Shown piece after piece: positions 52,587 to 62,410 of a stretch of DNA of 64,000 nt (position 1 is the stretch's first letter; every line of letters starts with the position of its first letter). The notes under the pieces were generated by a model that saw only the letters and a program-made list of their open reading frames with translations, searched no databases and had not been told where the DNA came from. The stretch spans positions 62,001 through 126,000 of the forward strand of contig JALOAL010000001.1 of assembly GCA_023228825.1 (NCBI GenBank). The letters run 5' to 3'. Source of the stretch: Dehalococcoidia bacterium (GTDB lineage: Bacteria > Chloroflexota > Dehalococcoidia > UBA2979). A program made the position numbers and the translations under genes.

Positions 52587-53435
52587 ATGGATGACCTGAT
52601 CCGCGAGGTCAAGGAACTGCGACCGCTGCCGGCCATCGCCCTGCGCCTGATCGCCATGGCGGAGGACCGGCGCTTTTCCGCGCAGGACCTGGCCGCCACC
52701 ATCCGTACCGACCAGGCGCTCACCCTGCGCATCCTGCGCCTGGCGAACTCCCCCGCGTTCGGCCTCCCTCGACGCATCACGAGCCTGCGCGAGGCGATCG
52801 TGCTGCTCGGCTTTCGCGAGGTGCGCTCGCTGGCGCTGGGAGCGTGCGTGGTGGACGCGAGCGTCCGCGACCGCATCGCCGGCGCCATGCTGGACTACGA
52901 GGTCTTCTGGGTGAACTCGCTGGTGGTGGCGTACTTCTCGCAGGTGCTCGCGGACGCGGAGGGACTGGACCGCGACGAGGGCTTCACCGCCGGCGTCGTC
53001 CACAACGTGGGACGCCTGGCACTGGCGCAACACCGGCCGGACTGGCTGCGCGACGCGGTGATGCTGGCGCGGGCGGAGGGCTTCGCCGTCCATGACGCTC
53101 AGGTGCACCAACTGGGCTTTACGGATGCGGAACTGGGCGCCGCCGTGGCCCGCACCTGGAGTTTCCCGCCCACGCTGGTGGAGGCCGTGGAGCGCCATGC
53201 GTGGCCGCTCTCCCAACTGGGCAAGGCGAGGGACCTCGACGGCATCGTGGCGCGGGCGCGCCGTTTCGCGCGGGCGCACCGGGTCACGGACGGCGTGGAC
53301 GTGGTGGGCCACACACTGTCGCCGGACCGGGACTGGATGCTGCCTGCTACTGCGGAGGCGCTCCGCCGTCTGGGCGGCGTCCCGGGCGTGCTCCAGCGCG
53401 CCCGCGCGTTCCTCGTGGAGGCGGACGCTGCCTGA
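52587..53435 (+). CDS. HDOD-domain signalling protein
   Basis: The 282-residue protein has an HDOD domain (about residues 5-200) with LRPLPAIALRLIAMAED, TDQALTLRILRLANSPAFG, SLREAIVLLGFREVRSLALG, and the degenerate HD-like GFTAGVVHNVGRLAL. HDOD proteins act in signalling and lack the metal-binding HD motif in full. I chose ATG 52587 with CAGGAGG just upstream; TTG 52545 with GAGGAG is also possible. The frame open upstream crosses tRNA-Gln and is not coding there. Confidence 0.8.
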   Translation: MDDLIREVKELRPLPAIALRLIAMAEDRRFSAQDLAATIRTDQALTLRILRLANSPAFGLPRRITSLREAIVLLGFREVRSLALGACVVDASVRDRIAGAMLDYEVFWVNSLVVAYFSQVLADAEGLDRDEGFTAGVVHNVGRLALAQHRPDWLRDAVMLARAEGFAVHDAQVHQLGFTDAELGAAVARTWSFPPTLVEAVERHAWPLSQLGKARDLDGIVARARRFARAHRVTDGVDVVGHTLSPDRDWMLPATAEALRRLGGVPGVLQRARAFLVEADAA

Positions 53436-53467
53436 GCATGGGGAGGGCATGAGGCGTGGAGGGAAGA

Positions 53468-53554
53468 TGGTGCCGGGGGCGGGACTCGAACCCGCATGGA
53501 CTCACGCCCGGCGCATTTTGAGTGCGCTGCGTCTGCCGATTTCGCCACCCCGGC
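53468..53554 (-). tRNA. tRNA-Leu (anticodon CAA)
   Basis: The 87-base gene has acceptor GCCGGGG with CCCCGGC, anticodon loop CTCAAAA between GCGCA and TGCGC, a long variable arm typical of tRNA-Leu, T-loop TTCGAGT and an encoded CCA. Confidence 0.96.
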
Positions 53555-53644
53555 GTGGAGCCTCCATCGTAGCAGGACGCGGCCCCAGACACGCGGCCTT
53601 CTTGGCCCGTTATAGACTGCGAGGCCGACCGACAGGAGGCCGCC

Positions 53645-53989
53645 ATGCCCGACCCGAACCCCATCGTCTTCTGGCAGATCGCCACCACGCCGGAGGGGCG
53701 CGCGTTCTACCAGGAGTTGTTCGACTGGCAGGTGACGGACGACGGCCGCATCGATCCCCGCGGCCCGGGCGACTTCGACCCGAAGGGCTCGTTCCTACCG
53801 GTGAAGGAGGGCCAGCAGCCGTTCTTCAGCCCGTGGTTCCGCGTGCTGGACCTGCGGGCCACCTTCGAGAAGGCGCAGGCCCTGGGCGCCACCGTGGTCA
53901 TCCCCGTCCGCCGCCAGTTCGAGGGCGGTCCGCACATCGCGTTGGTGCGCGCGCCGGATGGGCAGTCCATCGGCCTCGTGCAGGCGTAG
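53645..53989 (+). CDS. VOC family (glyoxalase-like) protein
   Basis: The 114-residue protein has the paired betaalphabetabetabeta modules of the VOC fold: PIVFWQIATTPEGRAFYQELFDWQV, PFFSPWFRVLDLRATFEKAQALGATVV, and HIALVRAPDGQSIGLVQA. Its metal ligands are unclear. GGAGG lies six bases before the ATG. Substrate unknown. Confidence 0.85.
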   Translation: MPDPNPIVFWQIATTPEGRAFYQELFDWQVTDDGRIDPRGPGDFDPKGSFLPVKEGQQPFFSPWFRVLDLRATFEKAQALGATVVIPVRRQFEGGPHIALVRAPDGQSIGLVQA

Positions 53990-54007
53990 AAGCGCGCGAC
54001 CGCCTCG

Positions 54008-54955
54008 ATGCCCCGCCTCCCGCTCTTCCTGCGTCGCAGCCCGCCGCCCGAGGCGATCCGCTGGGTGGAGCGCTCGCTGGGACGCGGCTACCGCGTGACC
54101 TCGGTGCGTCGCCTGCGCGGGGGCACCTCGGCGGCGGTGCACCTGCTCCAGGTGCGGGATGCCCGCGGCGAGACGCAGGCAGTTGTGCTGCGACGCTTCG
54201 TGCGCAGCGACTGGTTCGAGGAGGAACCGGACGCAGCCGAGCGTGAGGCGCGTGTCCTGCGGGCGATCGAGGGCCTCGATGTGCCAGCGCCACGACTCCT
54301 GGCTGTGGACCCCACCGGCGCCGAGTGCGACGTGGCCGCCGTCCTGATGACCCGCGTCCCCGGCGGCACCGAACTCGTGCCCGCGGACCTCGATGCGTAC
54401 CTGCGAGCGCTGGCGGAGCCACTCCCCGCGCTGCACGCACTCGGCCCGATCGAGGGCGTCCCGTCCTACTACCCGTACTTCATGGGCGCAGACTCTGTGA
54501 GTGGAGACCAGCCGCCGCCGGAGCCGCCCTCGTGGTCCCGAAAGCCTGACCTCTGGCGGGCCGCCGCCCGCATCGTCACCCAGCCCTGGCCCCAGGTGCG
54601 CCCCACATTCATCCACCGCGACTACCACCCCGGCAACATCCTCTGGTCGCGCGGACGGCTCAGCGGCGTCACGGACTGGGTGAGCGCCTCGAACGGCCCC
54701 GCGGGCATGGACGCCGCGCACTGCCGCATCAACCTCGCGGGCCTCTTCGGCGTCCCCGCCGCCGAGGTGTTCCGGCAGGCCTATGAGGCCATCGCCGGCG
54801 TGGAACACCACCCCTTCTGGGACCTCCTGGACGCCCTCGACACGACGGGGGGCGAGCCCGGATGGCACGACGCCGGCCGCCACGACCTCACGGCAGCCCT
54901 CCTCCACCAGCGCGACGAGGAGTACGTGGAGATGCTGGTGCGGCGGCTGTGTTAG
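54008..54955 (+). CDS. Aminoglycoside-phosphotransferase-fold kinase
   Basis: The 315-residue protein has LRGGTSAAVHLLQV and AVVLRRFV in the N-lobe, and the catalytic loop FIHRDYHPGNILWSRGRLSGVTDW near residue 200, then MDAAHCRINLAGLFG. The APH fold phosphorylates small molecules; the substrate is unknown. It follows the VOC gene by 18 bases, so the two may be cotranscribed. Confidence 0.85.
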   Translation: MPRLPLFLRRSPPPEAIRWVERSLGRGYRVTSVRRLRGGTSAAVHLLQVRDARGETQAVVLRRFVRSDWFEEEPDAAEREARVLRAIEGLDVPAPRLLAVDPTGAECDVAAVLMTRVPGGTELVPADLDAYLRALAEPLPALHALGPIEGVPSYYPYFMGADSVSGDQPPPEPPSWSRKPDLWRAAARIVTQPWPQVRPTFIHRDYHPGNILWSRGRLSGVTDWVSASNGPAGMDAAHCRINLAGLFGVPAAEVFRQAYEAIAGVEHHPFWDLLDALDTTGGEPGWHDAGRHDLTAALLHQRDEEYVEMLVRRLC

Positions 54956-55085
54956 GAGGTGAGGGCACACCTTCCCGCTCGGATTGGTGACGCCGGTCAT
55001 CACTAACGTGCCAGGGTTTGACAAGGCGGCACCAACCCAGCGACCCACCAACCCAGCGGGTGGAACGGTCGTAGTGAGGTGTTTC

Positions 55086-55389
55086 ATGAAGGAGCATCCA
55101 GTGCTCACTTCCGCCGAGCGTCGTGTCCTGGTCGCAATGAGGGACGGTGATCCCGTTGGGCGGGTAGCGGCGCGGTTCGGCGTCACGGGATTGGCAAACC
55201 TGTGTTGCTGATAACTCCGGAGCCTACGACATCTCCGGTTCCATTACGGAGTACAACTGCCAGGACAGTTGAGGGCTGCCGAGGCTGAGGGAGCGCCTCG
55301 ATTCGACTTGATTACGCCGGAGTCCGTCGAGGACTGGCCGGGGCTGTGGGATGGTGCTATCGAGCAGCCACCCCGCAAGGAGCGCTAAC
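55086..55389 (+). pseudogene. Possibly broken gene, HTH-like start and unrelated-frame end
   Basis: An ATG at 55086 starts 41 residues (VLTSAERRVLVAMRDGDPVG then RVAARFGVTG) that resemble a helix-turn-helix segment, ended by TGA at 55211. In another frame from about 55218 to 55389 a further 57 codons are open without a start, ending WDGAIEQPPRKER. The simplest reading is a small gene broken by a frameshift. It is flanked by a strong terminator (55419-55446). Confidence 0.35.
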
Positions 55390-55418
55390 GACCGCGCCTT
55401 CGCCTTGCCCGACAACGG

Positions 55419-55446
55419 AAACGGCCCGCCTTCCGGCGGGCCGTTT
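55419..55446. terminator. Strong bidirectional terminator
   Basis: A 12-bp stem, AAACGGCCCGCC with GGCGGGCCGTTT, closes a TTCC tetraloop, with T-runs on both strands. It separates the degraded gene from tRNA-Gly. Confidence 0.9.
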
Positions 55447-55455
55447 TGCGTGCGA

Positions 55456-55530
55456 TGGAGCGGAAGACGAGGGTCGAACTCGCGACCTCCTCCTTGGCAA
55501 GGAGGCGCTCTGCCACTGAGCTACTTCCGC
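55456..55530 (-). tRNA. tRNA-Gly (anticodon GCC)
   Basis: The minus strand gives acceptor GCGGAAG with CTTCCGC, anticodon loop TTGCCAA between CCTCC and GGAGG, T-loop TTCGACC, and an encoded CCA. Confidence 0.96.
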
Positions 55531-55600
55531 ACGACCTCGATCATAGCGGCTCGTACACCGTGGGCAAGCGCGGGAAGTTGCGAGGACGCGCGATGGAGGC

Positions 55601-56338
55601 TCAGGCGTCCGCCTTCGGCTGCTCCTCTGCGGCCTTCCGGGCCGCCTCGCGGGCCAGACGCATCTGCTCGCGCTCTTCCTTCGTGTCTTCCCACCACTGG
55701 TGCCAGCGGGACCTCGGCAGGGTGCCGGCGCGGTGCTGCTCCAGCGTCTCCTCCACCACGCGGTCAATGGACTGCTGGAGGGCCTCCAGCGTGGTGTTGT
55801 TCATGAACAGGCGGTCGCTGGCCGGCTCGCGGTCCTGCCACTTGCGGGCGGCGTCCAGGCGCTGGCGCGCCTCCGCCTCCGTGAAGTTGTTGCGCGCGAT
55901 GAGCCGAGGCAGCGCCACGTCGTAGTCGGCGGCCACCAGCCAGGTGGCGTCGCACCAGCCCGAGTAGCCCGCCTCGATGAGGTTCACCGCCTCCAGGATC
56001 GCGAACTGGTCCTCCGGCAGCGTCTCGCGCCACTCGTCGATGAGGCGCTTCATTTCGCCGCCGATGTCACCGATGGCGGTGGTGAGGGCGCCCATGCGCT
56101 CCGCGTTACCGAAGACCTTGCTCCCCAGCACCTTGCGGTCGATGTACCCGTCTTCGCCCACCACCTCGTCGCCAAACTCCGCGACGATGCGGTCGAAGCC
56201 GGGCTTGCCCGGGTCGTACATGCGGTGGACCACCTTGTCCGCGTCCGCATGGACGGCGTTGTAACGTTCCACCATGTACTGGCAGAGGTAGGACTTGCCC
56301 GTGGCAATCGAGCCACTGACTCCCAGGACGATCGGCAT
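55601..56338 (-). CDS. coaE: Dephospho-CoA kinase-like protein
   Basis: The 245-residue protein has the P-loop GVSGSIATGKS near residue 6, DADKVVHRMYDPGKPGFDRIVAEFG, the CoaE signature RKVLGSKVFGNAERMGAL, and VAADYDVALPRLIARNNFTEAEARQRLDA. CoaE makes the final step of CoA synthesis. It has about 45 extra helical residues at the C-terminus (RWHQWWEDTKEEREQMRLAR). It is cytoplasmic. Confidence 0.85.
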   Translation of the reverse strand: MPIVLGVSGSIATGKSYLCQYMVERYNAVHADADKVVHRMYDPGKPGFDRIVAEFGDEVVGEDGYIDRKVLGSKVFGNAERMGALTTAIGDIGGEMKRLIDEWRETLPEDQFAILEAVNLIEAGYSGWCDATWLVAADYDVALPRLIARNNFTEAEARQRLDAARKWQDREPASDRLFMNNTTLEALQQSIDRVVEETLEQHRAGTLPRSRWHQWWEDTKEEREQMRLAREAARKAAEEQPKADA

Positions 56339-56452
56339 TGCGACTCCCCTCGCTCGTCCGGTTCACCTCGACATTCCGAGGCGGGCGCAGACTAACGGAG
56401 CGCACGCCCGCAGGCCAATCCCCCGCAGGTGCTGCCGCATCGCCGGTCGCGC

Positions 56453-57667
56453 CTACCAGGTGTGCTCCGCCTCGTGCGGGGGGTACTTCGTGCGGAGGAC
56501 GGCGTCCCAGCGCTCGAGCACGCTGGCGTCGCGGATGTCCTCCAGCAGACCCGCGCGGTGGGCCTCGGACGCGGAGTAGCGGCCGAAGGCGAGGGAGGCG
56601 AGGGTGTCCGGCGTGAGGCGCAGGTCCACGCCCTGGCCGTCGATGCGGCGGGCCTCGGCGCCCTCGGGGTCGGTGGTCAGCGCCCAGCGGCCGGCGTTCC
56701 ACTCGCAGAACGCGTCCACCAGGTCGAAGGTGAGTTCGGAGGCGACGGGGTAGGGGCGCTGCGCCAGGGCGTCGTCCACGTTCACCAGGCGGGCCATGAT
56801 GCCGTCGCGGATCTTGCGGTTGAGCATCCGGGGCTCGGCGAGCATCAGCACGAGGGGATCGTCCACGGGCGCGTTGTCCCAGCGGATCTGCGCCACGTTG
56901 TCGTAGCCGCCCACCACCCGCCAGAGCGCCTGGATGGCCTCCGGCGTGAGGGCCACCAGGTCGGTGATGCGGAGGTACTGGCCGGCGCCGACCGAGTCGC
57001 GCTCGTAGCCTGCGCCGTGGTGATAGATGACATAACCCAGAGGATCACCGTCCTCCTCGTAGGCGAGGATCACCTGGCGGTGGTCCTTCGGGGGAGCGCT
57101 CGCGGGGCCCGCGTCCCACATCGCACGGCCGCGGTGGACCAGGCCGTTGCGCTCCTCGCGGTAGCGACGGTACACGTCCACCAGCAGGCCGAACTCGGTC
57201 TCCATATCCACCTCACGTACGCTGCCTCGCGCCTCCAGGGGGTGGTGGAACTGCACCTGCGCCGGCTCGATGGCGTACGAGGTGCGCTGGGTGATGGAGC
57301 CATAGCCGTAGCGCTGGTAGATGCTCATCCACGCCGGGTGCAACGCCGCGATGGCGACGTGCTTGCGTTCGTGGATCATCTCGAAGTGCTTGCGTGTGAC
57401 GGCGCGCAGGTAGCCCTTGCGGCGGTGCGCCGGGTGCGTGGAGACCCACGTCACACCGTCCACCGGGACGGCGGGGCCGTTGAAGCGCACCTGCAGCGGC
57501 CAGAAGCCGTAGGTGGTCACCACCTGCCCGTCCACCAGTGCGCACATGGTCCAGTCCGGGGACAGCCCGGCAAACATCGCGGGGTCGTTCCCCAACTGCC
57601 GCGAGGCCTCCCGCGCAACGGTGGGCATCTCCTCCGCGGTGGCGGGGCGGATCTCTACGTTCGGCAC
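56453..57667 (-). CDS. Eis-like GNAT acetyltransferase
   Basis: The 404-residue protein has a GNAT domain (residues about 1-150) with the acetyl-CoA loop THPAHRRKGYLRAVTRKHFE near residue 80, a second GNAT-like part, and a C-terminal SCP2-like domain (LVDAFCEWNAGRWALTTDPEG), the layout of the Eis family. Eis acetylates amines, including some antibiotics. The start is GTG 57667 with GGAAGGAA upstream; the longer frame to 57808 lacks support. Confidence 0.85.
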   Translation of the reverse strand: MPNVEIRPATAEEMPTVAREASRQLGNDPAMFAGLSPDWTMCALVDGQVVTTYGFWPLQVRFNGPAVPVDGVTWVSTHPAHRRKGYLRAVTRKHFEMIHERKHVAIAALHPAWMSIYQRYGYGSITQRTSYAIEPAQVQFHHPLEARGSVREVDMETEFGLLVDVYRRYREERNGLVHRGRAMWDAGPASAPPKDHRQVILAYEEDGDPLGYVIYHHGAGYERDSVGAGQYLRITDLVALTPEAIQALWRVVGGYDNVAQIRWDNAPVDDPLVLMLAEPRMLNRKIRDGIMARLVNVDDALAQRPYPVASELTFDLVDAFCEWNAGRWALTTDPEGAEARRIDGQGVDLRLTPDTLASLAFGRYSASEAHRAGLLEDIRDASVLERWDAVLRTKYPPHEAEHTW

Positions 57668-57838
57668 GGCGCTTCCTTCCAATGACGTCGGTGATGATAC
57701 GGCCGGATGCACGCGGGCACGCGCATTGCGAGGGCGAGCGCGGGTGATCGTTTGCCGGAGGCATGCCGCAGCAGGCATACTCGCGCGCAGCTTCACGAAT
57801 GTGCTCACACGCCCCCCTCACTCCCCAGGAGGACGCCC

Positions 57839-59467
57839 GTGCGACCGATTGCCGACGTAGCAGGCTCGTTGGGCCTGTCATGGGACGACCTGGAGCCCTA
57901 CGGCCGCGACAAGGCGAAGGTGCCGCTGGAGCGCTTCCCGCAGACCACGAATCCCGCGCGACTGGTGGTGGTCACCGCGATCACGCCCACCCCGGCGGGC
58001 GAGGGCAAGACGACGACGAGCCTGGGACTCACGGACGGCCTCAATGCCATCGGCAGGCGGGCGGTGGCCGCCATCCGGCAGCCCTCGCTGGGGCCGTTGT
58101 TCGGGCGCAAGGGCGGCGGGACCGGCGGGGGCAGGGCCACCGCAGAGCCGGCGGTGGACATCAACCTGCACTTTACGGGCGACTTTCACGCCATCGAGTC
58201 CGCCCACAACTTCCTGGCGGCCATGACGGACAACGCCGTCCGCGAGGGCATGGTGCGAGGCTTCTCGCCGGAGAACGTCACGTGGCGCCGCGTCACGGAC
58301 GCGGAGGACCGAGCGCTGCGCCGCATCGTCACCGGCATCGGCGGGCGCGTGGACGGCCCGCTGCGCGAGACGGGCTACGACATCTCCGCCGCCTCCGAGA
58401 TCATGGCGATCATCGCCCTAGCCCGAGACTACGAGGATCTCCGAGAGCGCCTCGGCGACATCGTGCTCGGCTGGACGCAGGCGGCCGACCCCGTCCGCGC
58501 CGCCGAGGTGCGGGCGGTGGGTTCGATGATGGTGCTGCTGAAGGACGCGCTGAAGCCCAACCTGGTGCAGACGCAGGAGGGCAACCCGGTCGTGGTGCAC
58601 GCCGGGCCGTTCGGCAACATCGCGCACGGGTGCTCCTCCATCGTCGCAGACCGCCTCGCCACGTCGGCGTCCGAGTTCGTGGTGACGGAAGCGGGCTTCG
58701 GGGCGGACCTGGGCTTCCAGAAGTTCATGGACATCAAGGTGCGGCAGGGCGGCGTGCACCCCTCGGCGGCGGTCATCGTGGCCACGGTGCGAGGGCTGAA
58801 GTGGCACGGCGGCGTGGAGATGAAGGACATGGCCACCCCGAACGTGGCGGCCGTCCACGCTGGCAGCGCCAACCTGCGCCACGCGATCGCCATCACCCGG
58901 AAGTACGGCCTGCCCTCGGTCGTCGCGATCAACCGCTTCCCGGACGACCACCCGGACGAGATCGCCGAACTGACGCGCGCCGCGCTGGAGGCGGGGGCGA
59001 TGGCCTGCATCGAGGCGAAGGGCTTCGCGGACGGCGGTGGGGGGATGACGGACCTGGCGCATGCCGTGGTGCAGGCGGCGGAGTCCGGCGAGGCGAAGGT
59101 GGACCTGCTCTACAACGACGAGGAGCGCATCACGAAGAAGGTGGAGACCATCGCCTCCAACCTCTTCATGGCCGGCGACGTCTCCTGGGGCCCCATGACC
59201 CGCACCACGGCGAAACGCTTCGAGGACAACGGCTGGGACTTCCCGATCTGCATCGCGAAGACCCATCTCTCGATCTCCGCGAACCCGCGCCTGCGAGGCG
59301 CCCCGGAGGGCCACACGTTCCCGGTGACGGAGTTCCGCATCGCCGCCGGTGCGAAGCAGATCATCTGCCTCGCCGGCGACATCATGACGCTCCCCGGACT
59401 GCCCGGCGACCCCAACGCCTTTGACATCGACCTCACGTCCCAGGGCGAGGTGGTGGGACTGCTGTAG
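57839..59467 (+). CDS. fhs: Formate-tetrahydrofolate ligase
   Basis: It makes 10-formyl-THF from formate, ATP and THF, for one-carbon metabolism or the acetyl-CoA pathway. The 542-residue protein has the P-loop TPTPAGEGKTTTSLGLTDGL near residue 50, RQPSLGPLFGRKGGGTGGG, DINLHFTGDFHAIESAHN, and FPVTEFRIAAGAKQIICLAGDIMTLPGLP near the end. The start is GTG 57839 with AGGAGG upstream; the family N-terminus fits. Confidence 0.95.
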   Translation: MRPIADVAGSLGLSWDDLEPYGRDKAKVPLERFPQTTNPARLVVVTAITPTPAGEGKTTTSLGLTDGLNAIGRRAVAAIRQPSLGPLFGRKGGGTGGGRATAEPAVDINLHFTGDFHAIESAHNFLAAMTDNAVREGMVRGFSPENVTWRRVTDAEDRALRRIVTGIGGRVDGPLRETGYDISAASEIMAIIALARDYEDLRERLGDIVLGWTQAADPVRAAEVRAVGSMMVLLKDALKPNLVQTQEGNPVVVHAGPFGNIAHGCSSIVADRLATSASEFVVTEAGFGADLGFQKFMDIKVRQGGVHPSAAVIVATVRGLKWHGGVEMKDMATPNVAAVHAGSANLRHAIAITRKYGLPSVVAINRFPDDHPDEIAELTRAALEAGAMACIEAKGFADGGGGMTDLAHAVVQAAESGEAKVDLLYNDEERITKKVETIASNLFMAGDVSWGPMTRTTAKRFEDNGWDFPICIAKTHLSISANPRLRGAPEGHTFPVTEFRIAAGAKQIICLAGDIMTLPGLPGDPNAFDIDLTSQGEVVGLL

Positions 59468-59609
59468 TCCTTCGACGAGGCGTAGGGCTACGCGTCCAGG
59501 AGCCGTCGTTGGATTCGGCGGAACGCATCGAGCGGCGGGTTATCGGTCACGGTTGCTCCTCGGCTACCGCACGAAGAGTCGCAGGGCTATTGAGCGAGTA
59601 GGGGGGCGC

Positions 59610-60815
59610 TCAGTACGGCGTCGGCCGCGTCACGCCAGCGTCGTGCAACTCCGCGAGGTCGCCCTCCGCGAGGCCGAGGAGGCCCGCGAGCACCTCGTCG
59701 GTGTGCTCGCCGAGGAGCGGCGCGCGGTCCTGCTCCACCAGGCCGTCCATGCGCAGCGGGTGACGCATCAACTTCACCGTCCCGTTCACCGGGTGCTCCA
59801 CCTCCTTGATGAAGTCGCGCGCCAGCAGGTGCTCGTCCGTGAACAGGTCCATCGTGTCGAAGACGTAGGAGCAGGGGACGCCAGCGCCCGCAAGCGTCCT
59901 CATCACCTCGCGCTTGTCGTGCTGGACCGTGTACTCGCGGATACACTCGCGGAGTTCGGCCAGGTGCTCGCTGCGGGCGCGGGGGGACTCGAAGCGTGGA
60001 TCGGCGAGCAAGTCCGGGCGGTCCATGGCGGTGCAGAGGGCGTCGAACATCCGGGTGGTGGCGGGGAAGATGAACACCCAGTCGTTGGGGCCGCCGCCCC
60101 TCGTCGGGTAGAGGCCGCCCCCCGCCCGTCCGCGCTCGTTGCCGTGGCGTCCGGCGGGGCCCTTGCCCCACTGCGCCAGGTCCAGCGTGCGCATGAACAT
60201 GGTGACCGCCTCCTGCATGGAGAGTTCGATCACCTGCCCCCGTCCGGTGCGTTGCTGCTGCACGTACGCGCCGAGGATCCCCAGAGCCGCCTGCATCCCC
60301 GTCCCGGAGTCGCCCATGGTGGGCCCCACGATCGAGGGCGGGCCCTCGGTGTCGCCGGTAGCGGAGAAGGTGCCGGCGGAGGCCTGCGCCACCCAGTCGT
60401 AGACTTTGAAGTCCTTGTACGGGCCTGAGAGGCCGAAACCCTTGATGCGCGTGTAGATCAGACGCGGGTTCAACTCGCAGAGCACGTCCGGCGTCAGGCG
60501 CAGCGACTCGATGACGCCGGGGCCGTAGTTTTCCACGAAGACGTCGAAATGGGGCACCAGGTCCAGGAAGATCTCTCGGCCGCGCTCGGTCTTCAGGTTC
60601 AGCACCACGGAGCGCTTGTTACCGCTGTAGTTCATGAAGTACTGCGGATCGCCGGGGTGGCCGTCCAGTCCCTTGCCGGTGTAGCGGCCGGGGTCGCCCG
60701 TAGGCCCCTCCACCTTCACCACGTCTGCGCCGAGCCAGGCCAGGTACTGCGTGCAGGACGTGCCCGCCTCGTACTGCGTCATGTCCAGGACACGCATGCC
60801 GTCCAGTGCTGCCAT
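59610..60815 (-). CDS. CaiB/BaiF family CoA-transferase (class III)
   Basis: The 401-residue enzyme has MRVLDMTQYEAGTSCTQYLAWLGADVVKVE near residue 7, SGNKRSVVLNLKTERGREIF, and the catalytic Asp in TMGDSGTGMQAALGILGAY near residue 168. It transfers CoA between carboxylic acids; donor and acceptor are unknown. AGGAGG precedes ATG 60815. It is followed on the same strand side by an MBL-fold gene. Confidence 0.92.
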   Translation of the reverse strand: MAALDGMRVLDMTQYEAGTSCTQYLAWLGADVVKVEGPTGDPGRYTGKGLDGHPGDPQYFMNYSGNKRSVVLNLKTERGREIFLDLVPHFDVFVENYGPGVIESLRLTPDVLCELNPRLIYTRIKGFGLSGPYKDFKVYDWVAQASAGTFSATGDTEGPPSIVGPTMGDSGTGMQAALGILGAYVQQQRTGRGQVIELSMQEAVTMFMRTLDLAQWGKGPAGRHGNERGRAGGGLYPTRGGGPNDWVFIFPATTRMFDALCTAMDRPDLLADPRFESPRARSEHLAELRECIREYTVQHDKREVMRTLAGAGVPCSYVFDTMDLFTDEHLLARDFIKEVEHPVNGTVKLMRHPLRMDGLVEQDRAPLLGEHTDEVLAGLLGLAEGDLAELHDAGVTRPTPY

Positions 60816-60921
60816 GGTGGACCTCCTGCCGGCCTCCGGTGGCCGGGATTCTAACCGAGTGACGCCAACACCGAGGCCACCCGCGGTCGGGGACCTCGCC
60901 GAGGGGCGTGTGGCTCGCGAT

Positions 60922-62208
60922 CTAGTCGCGCTGCTGTGCCCGGAACGTCGGCTCGTCCTCCAACTCCACGCCCATCTCCCGGGCGGCCGTGCGATAGATG
61001 CCCACGGCCATCGTCGACCGCTCGAGGGCTGCGCGACGGGCGTAGATGTCGCCTCGGATGGCCCGGATCGCCTCGTCGTCCGGGGCGGCCATCCAGGCCC
61101 AGTCCGCCAGGTGGCAGGCCGTGGACAGTTCGTCCGCGTCCGCGAGCGCCTTCGCGCGCCCCGCCAGCGCTTCCGGCGACCCCGCAATGCGGGCCACCTG
61201 CGTCGCCAGGTCGGCCTCCGGCGCCGGCTTCAGGTGCGAGGGGATCCCGTCATACCAGCCGCCGTAGAGCCGCCAGATGTTGCGCACGATGAAGTCCGGC
61301 TCGTCGTACACCGGCTGCAGGTACGGCCGGCCCAGGAGGTCCGCCGGCGGTGACACGCGCTGGAGCACCTCGTCCAGTGGCAGGCCCTGGTTCATGGCGG
61401 CCAGCGTCTGCTCCTCCAGCGATTCGAGGTAGCGCGCGGTGTCTTCCAGCGCCTGGCGTACCCGCTCCGCGCCCACGATGGGCACGCCGTGGCCGGGCAG
61501 GAGCATCCCCGCGCCGGTGGCCGCCATTCCGCGCAGGGCCACGGCCCATTCGCCCGCGTGCCGCTGCACCTTCTGAGGGTTGCCCGCGTTCGGCGCCACC
61601 CACACGAAGAGGTCGCCCGTGACGAGTACGTCCCGGTCGGCGGCGTAGATCCACGTCGCGTCGTCGGTCTCGCCTCGGGCGTGGTGCAACTCGAAGCGCT
61701 CGCCGCCCAGCGTGAGTTCCAGGTCGTGCCGGTACGTGGTGTCCGGGCGCACGTGGTCCGTGGGCCAGGAGGGCGTGCCCAGGCCGCCTCGGAACTGGCG
61801 GATGTTGATGATGCCGTTGTAGCCGGCGGTCTTCGTGTAGCGCTCGAAGCGGTCGATCACCGCCTCGTGGGCCACGACTCGAACCTGCGGCCAGCCCCGC
61901 TCGCGCGCCTCCGCCTGGTAGAGGTCAGCGCCCCAGACGTGGTCGTGGTGGCCGTGGGTGTAGACGACGGTGTGCACCGGGCGGTCGAGCACCCCCCGGA
62001 CCTGCTCGTGCTTCTGGGCGGCGTTGTTTTTCGCGCCCGGGTCGACCAGTAGCAGGCCCTCGTCTGTGTCGAAGACGGTCATGTTGGCGAACGAGGAGGC
62101 GAACCAGGTGCGGGGCGCGACCTCCTCCAGCACGTTGAGGGCACGCCAGGGATGCTGGCGACCGTCACCGCGCCATGTCTGCTCCGCCAGGTCCAGGATT
62201 GCGCCCAC
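60922..62208 (-). CDS. MBL-fold hydrolase, alkyl-sulfatase-like
   Basis: The 428-residue protein has the metallo-beta-lactamase motif THGHHDHVWGADLY near residue 85, the ligand His in HARGETDDATWIY and PGHGVPIVG, and a C-terminal helical region (PEALAGRAKALADADELSTACHLADWAWMAAPDD), which matches the dimerisation domain of BDS1-type alkyl sulfatases. It may cleave an ester or sulfate. Cytoplasmic, no signal peptide. Confidence 0.88.
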   Translation of the reverse strand: MGAILDLAEQTWRGDGRQHPWRALNVLEEVAPRTWFASSFANMTVFDTDEGLLLVDPGAKNNAAQKHEQVRGVLDRPVHTVVYTHGHHDHVWGADLYQAEARERGWPQVRVVAHEAVIDRFERYTKTAGYNGIINIRQFRGGLGTPSWPTDHVRPDTTYRHDLELTLGGERFELHHARGETDDATWIYAADRDVLVTGDLFVWVAPNAGNPQKVQRHAGEWAVALRGMAATGAGMLLPGHGVPIVGAERVRQALEDTARYLESLEEQTLAAMNQGLPLDEVLQRVSPPADLLGRPYLQPVYDEPDFIVRNIWRLYGGWYDGIPSHLKPAPEADLATQVARIAGSPEALAGRAKALADADELSTACHLADWAWMAAPDDEAIRAIRGDIYARRAALERSTMAVGIYRTAAREMGVELEDEPTFRAQQRD

Positions 62209-62410
62209 TGCATGCCTCCGTGCGGTCTTCGGGGTGGTGCCGGATGGCGCCGGGTGATGGGGGTGCGAGTCGGCGAGTCTATCGCATGGGCGGGGCGCCG
62301 AATGTCAGAAATGCCGGACGTGCGCGCGCCAGGTGCGAAGCGAATCCGGTGGGGCTACGCTCCCCCTCGACCGCGCAACTGGCGCGGGAGCGCACGCATG
62401 GAGGGTCCCC

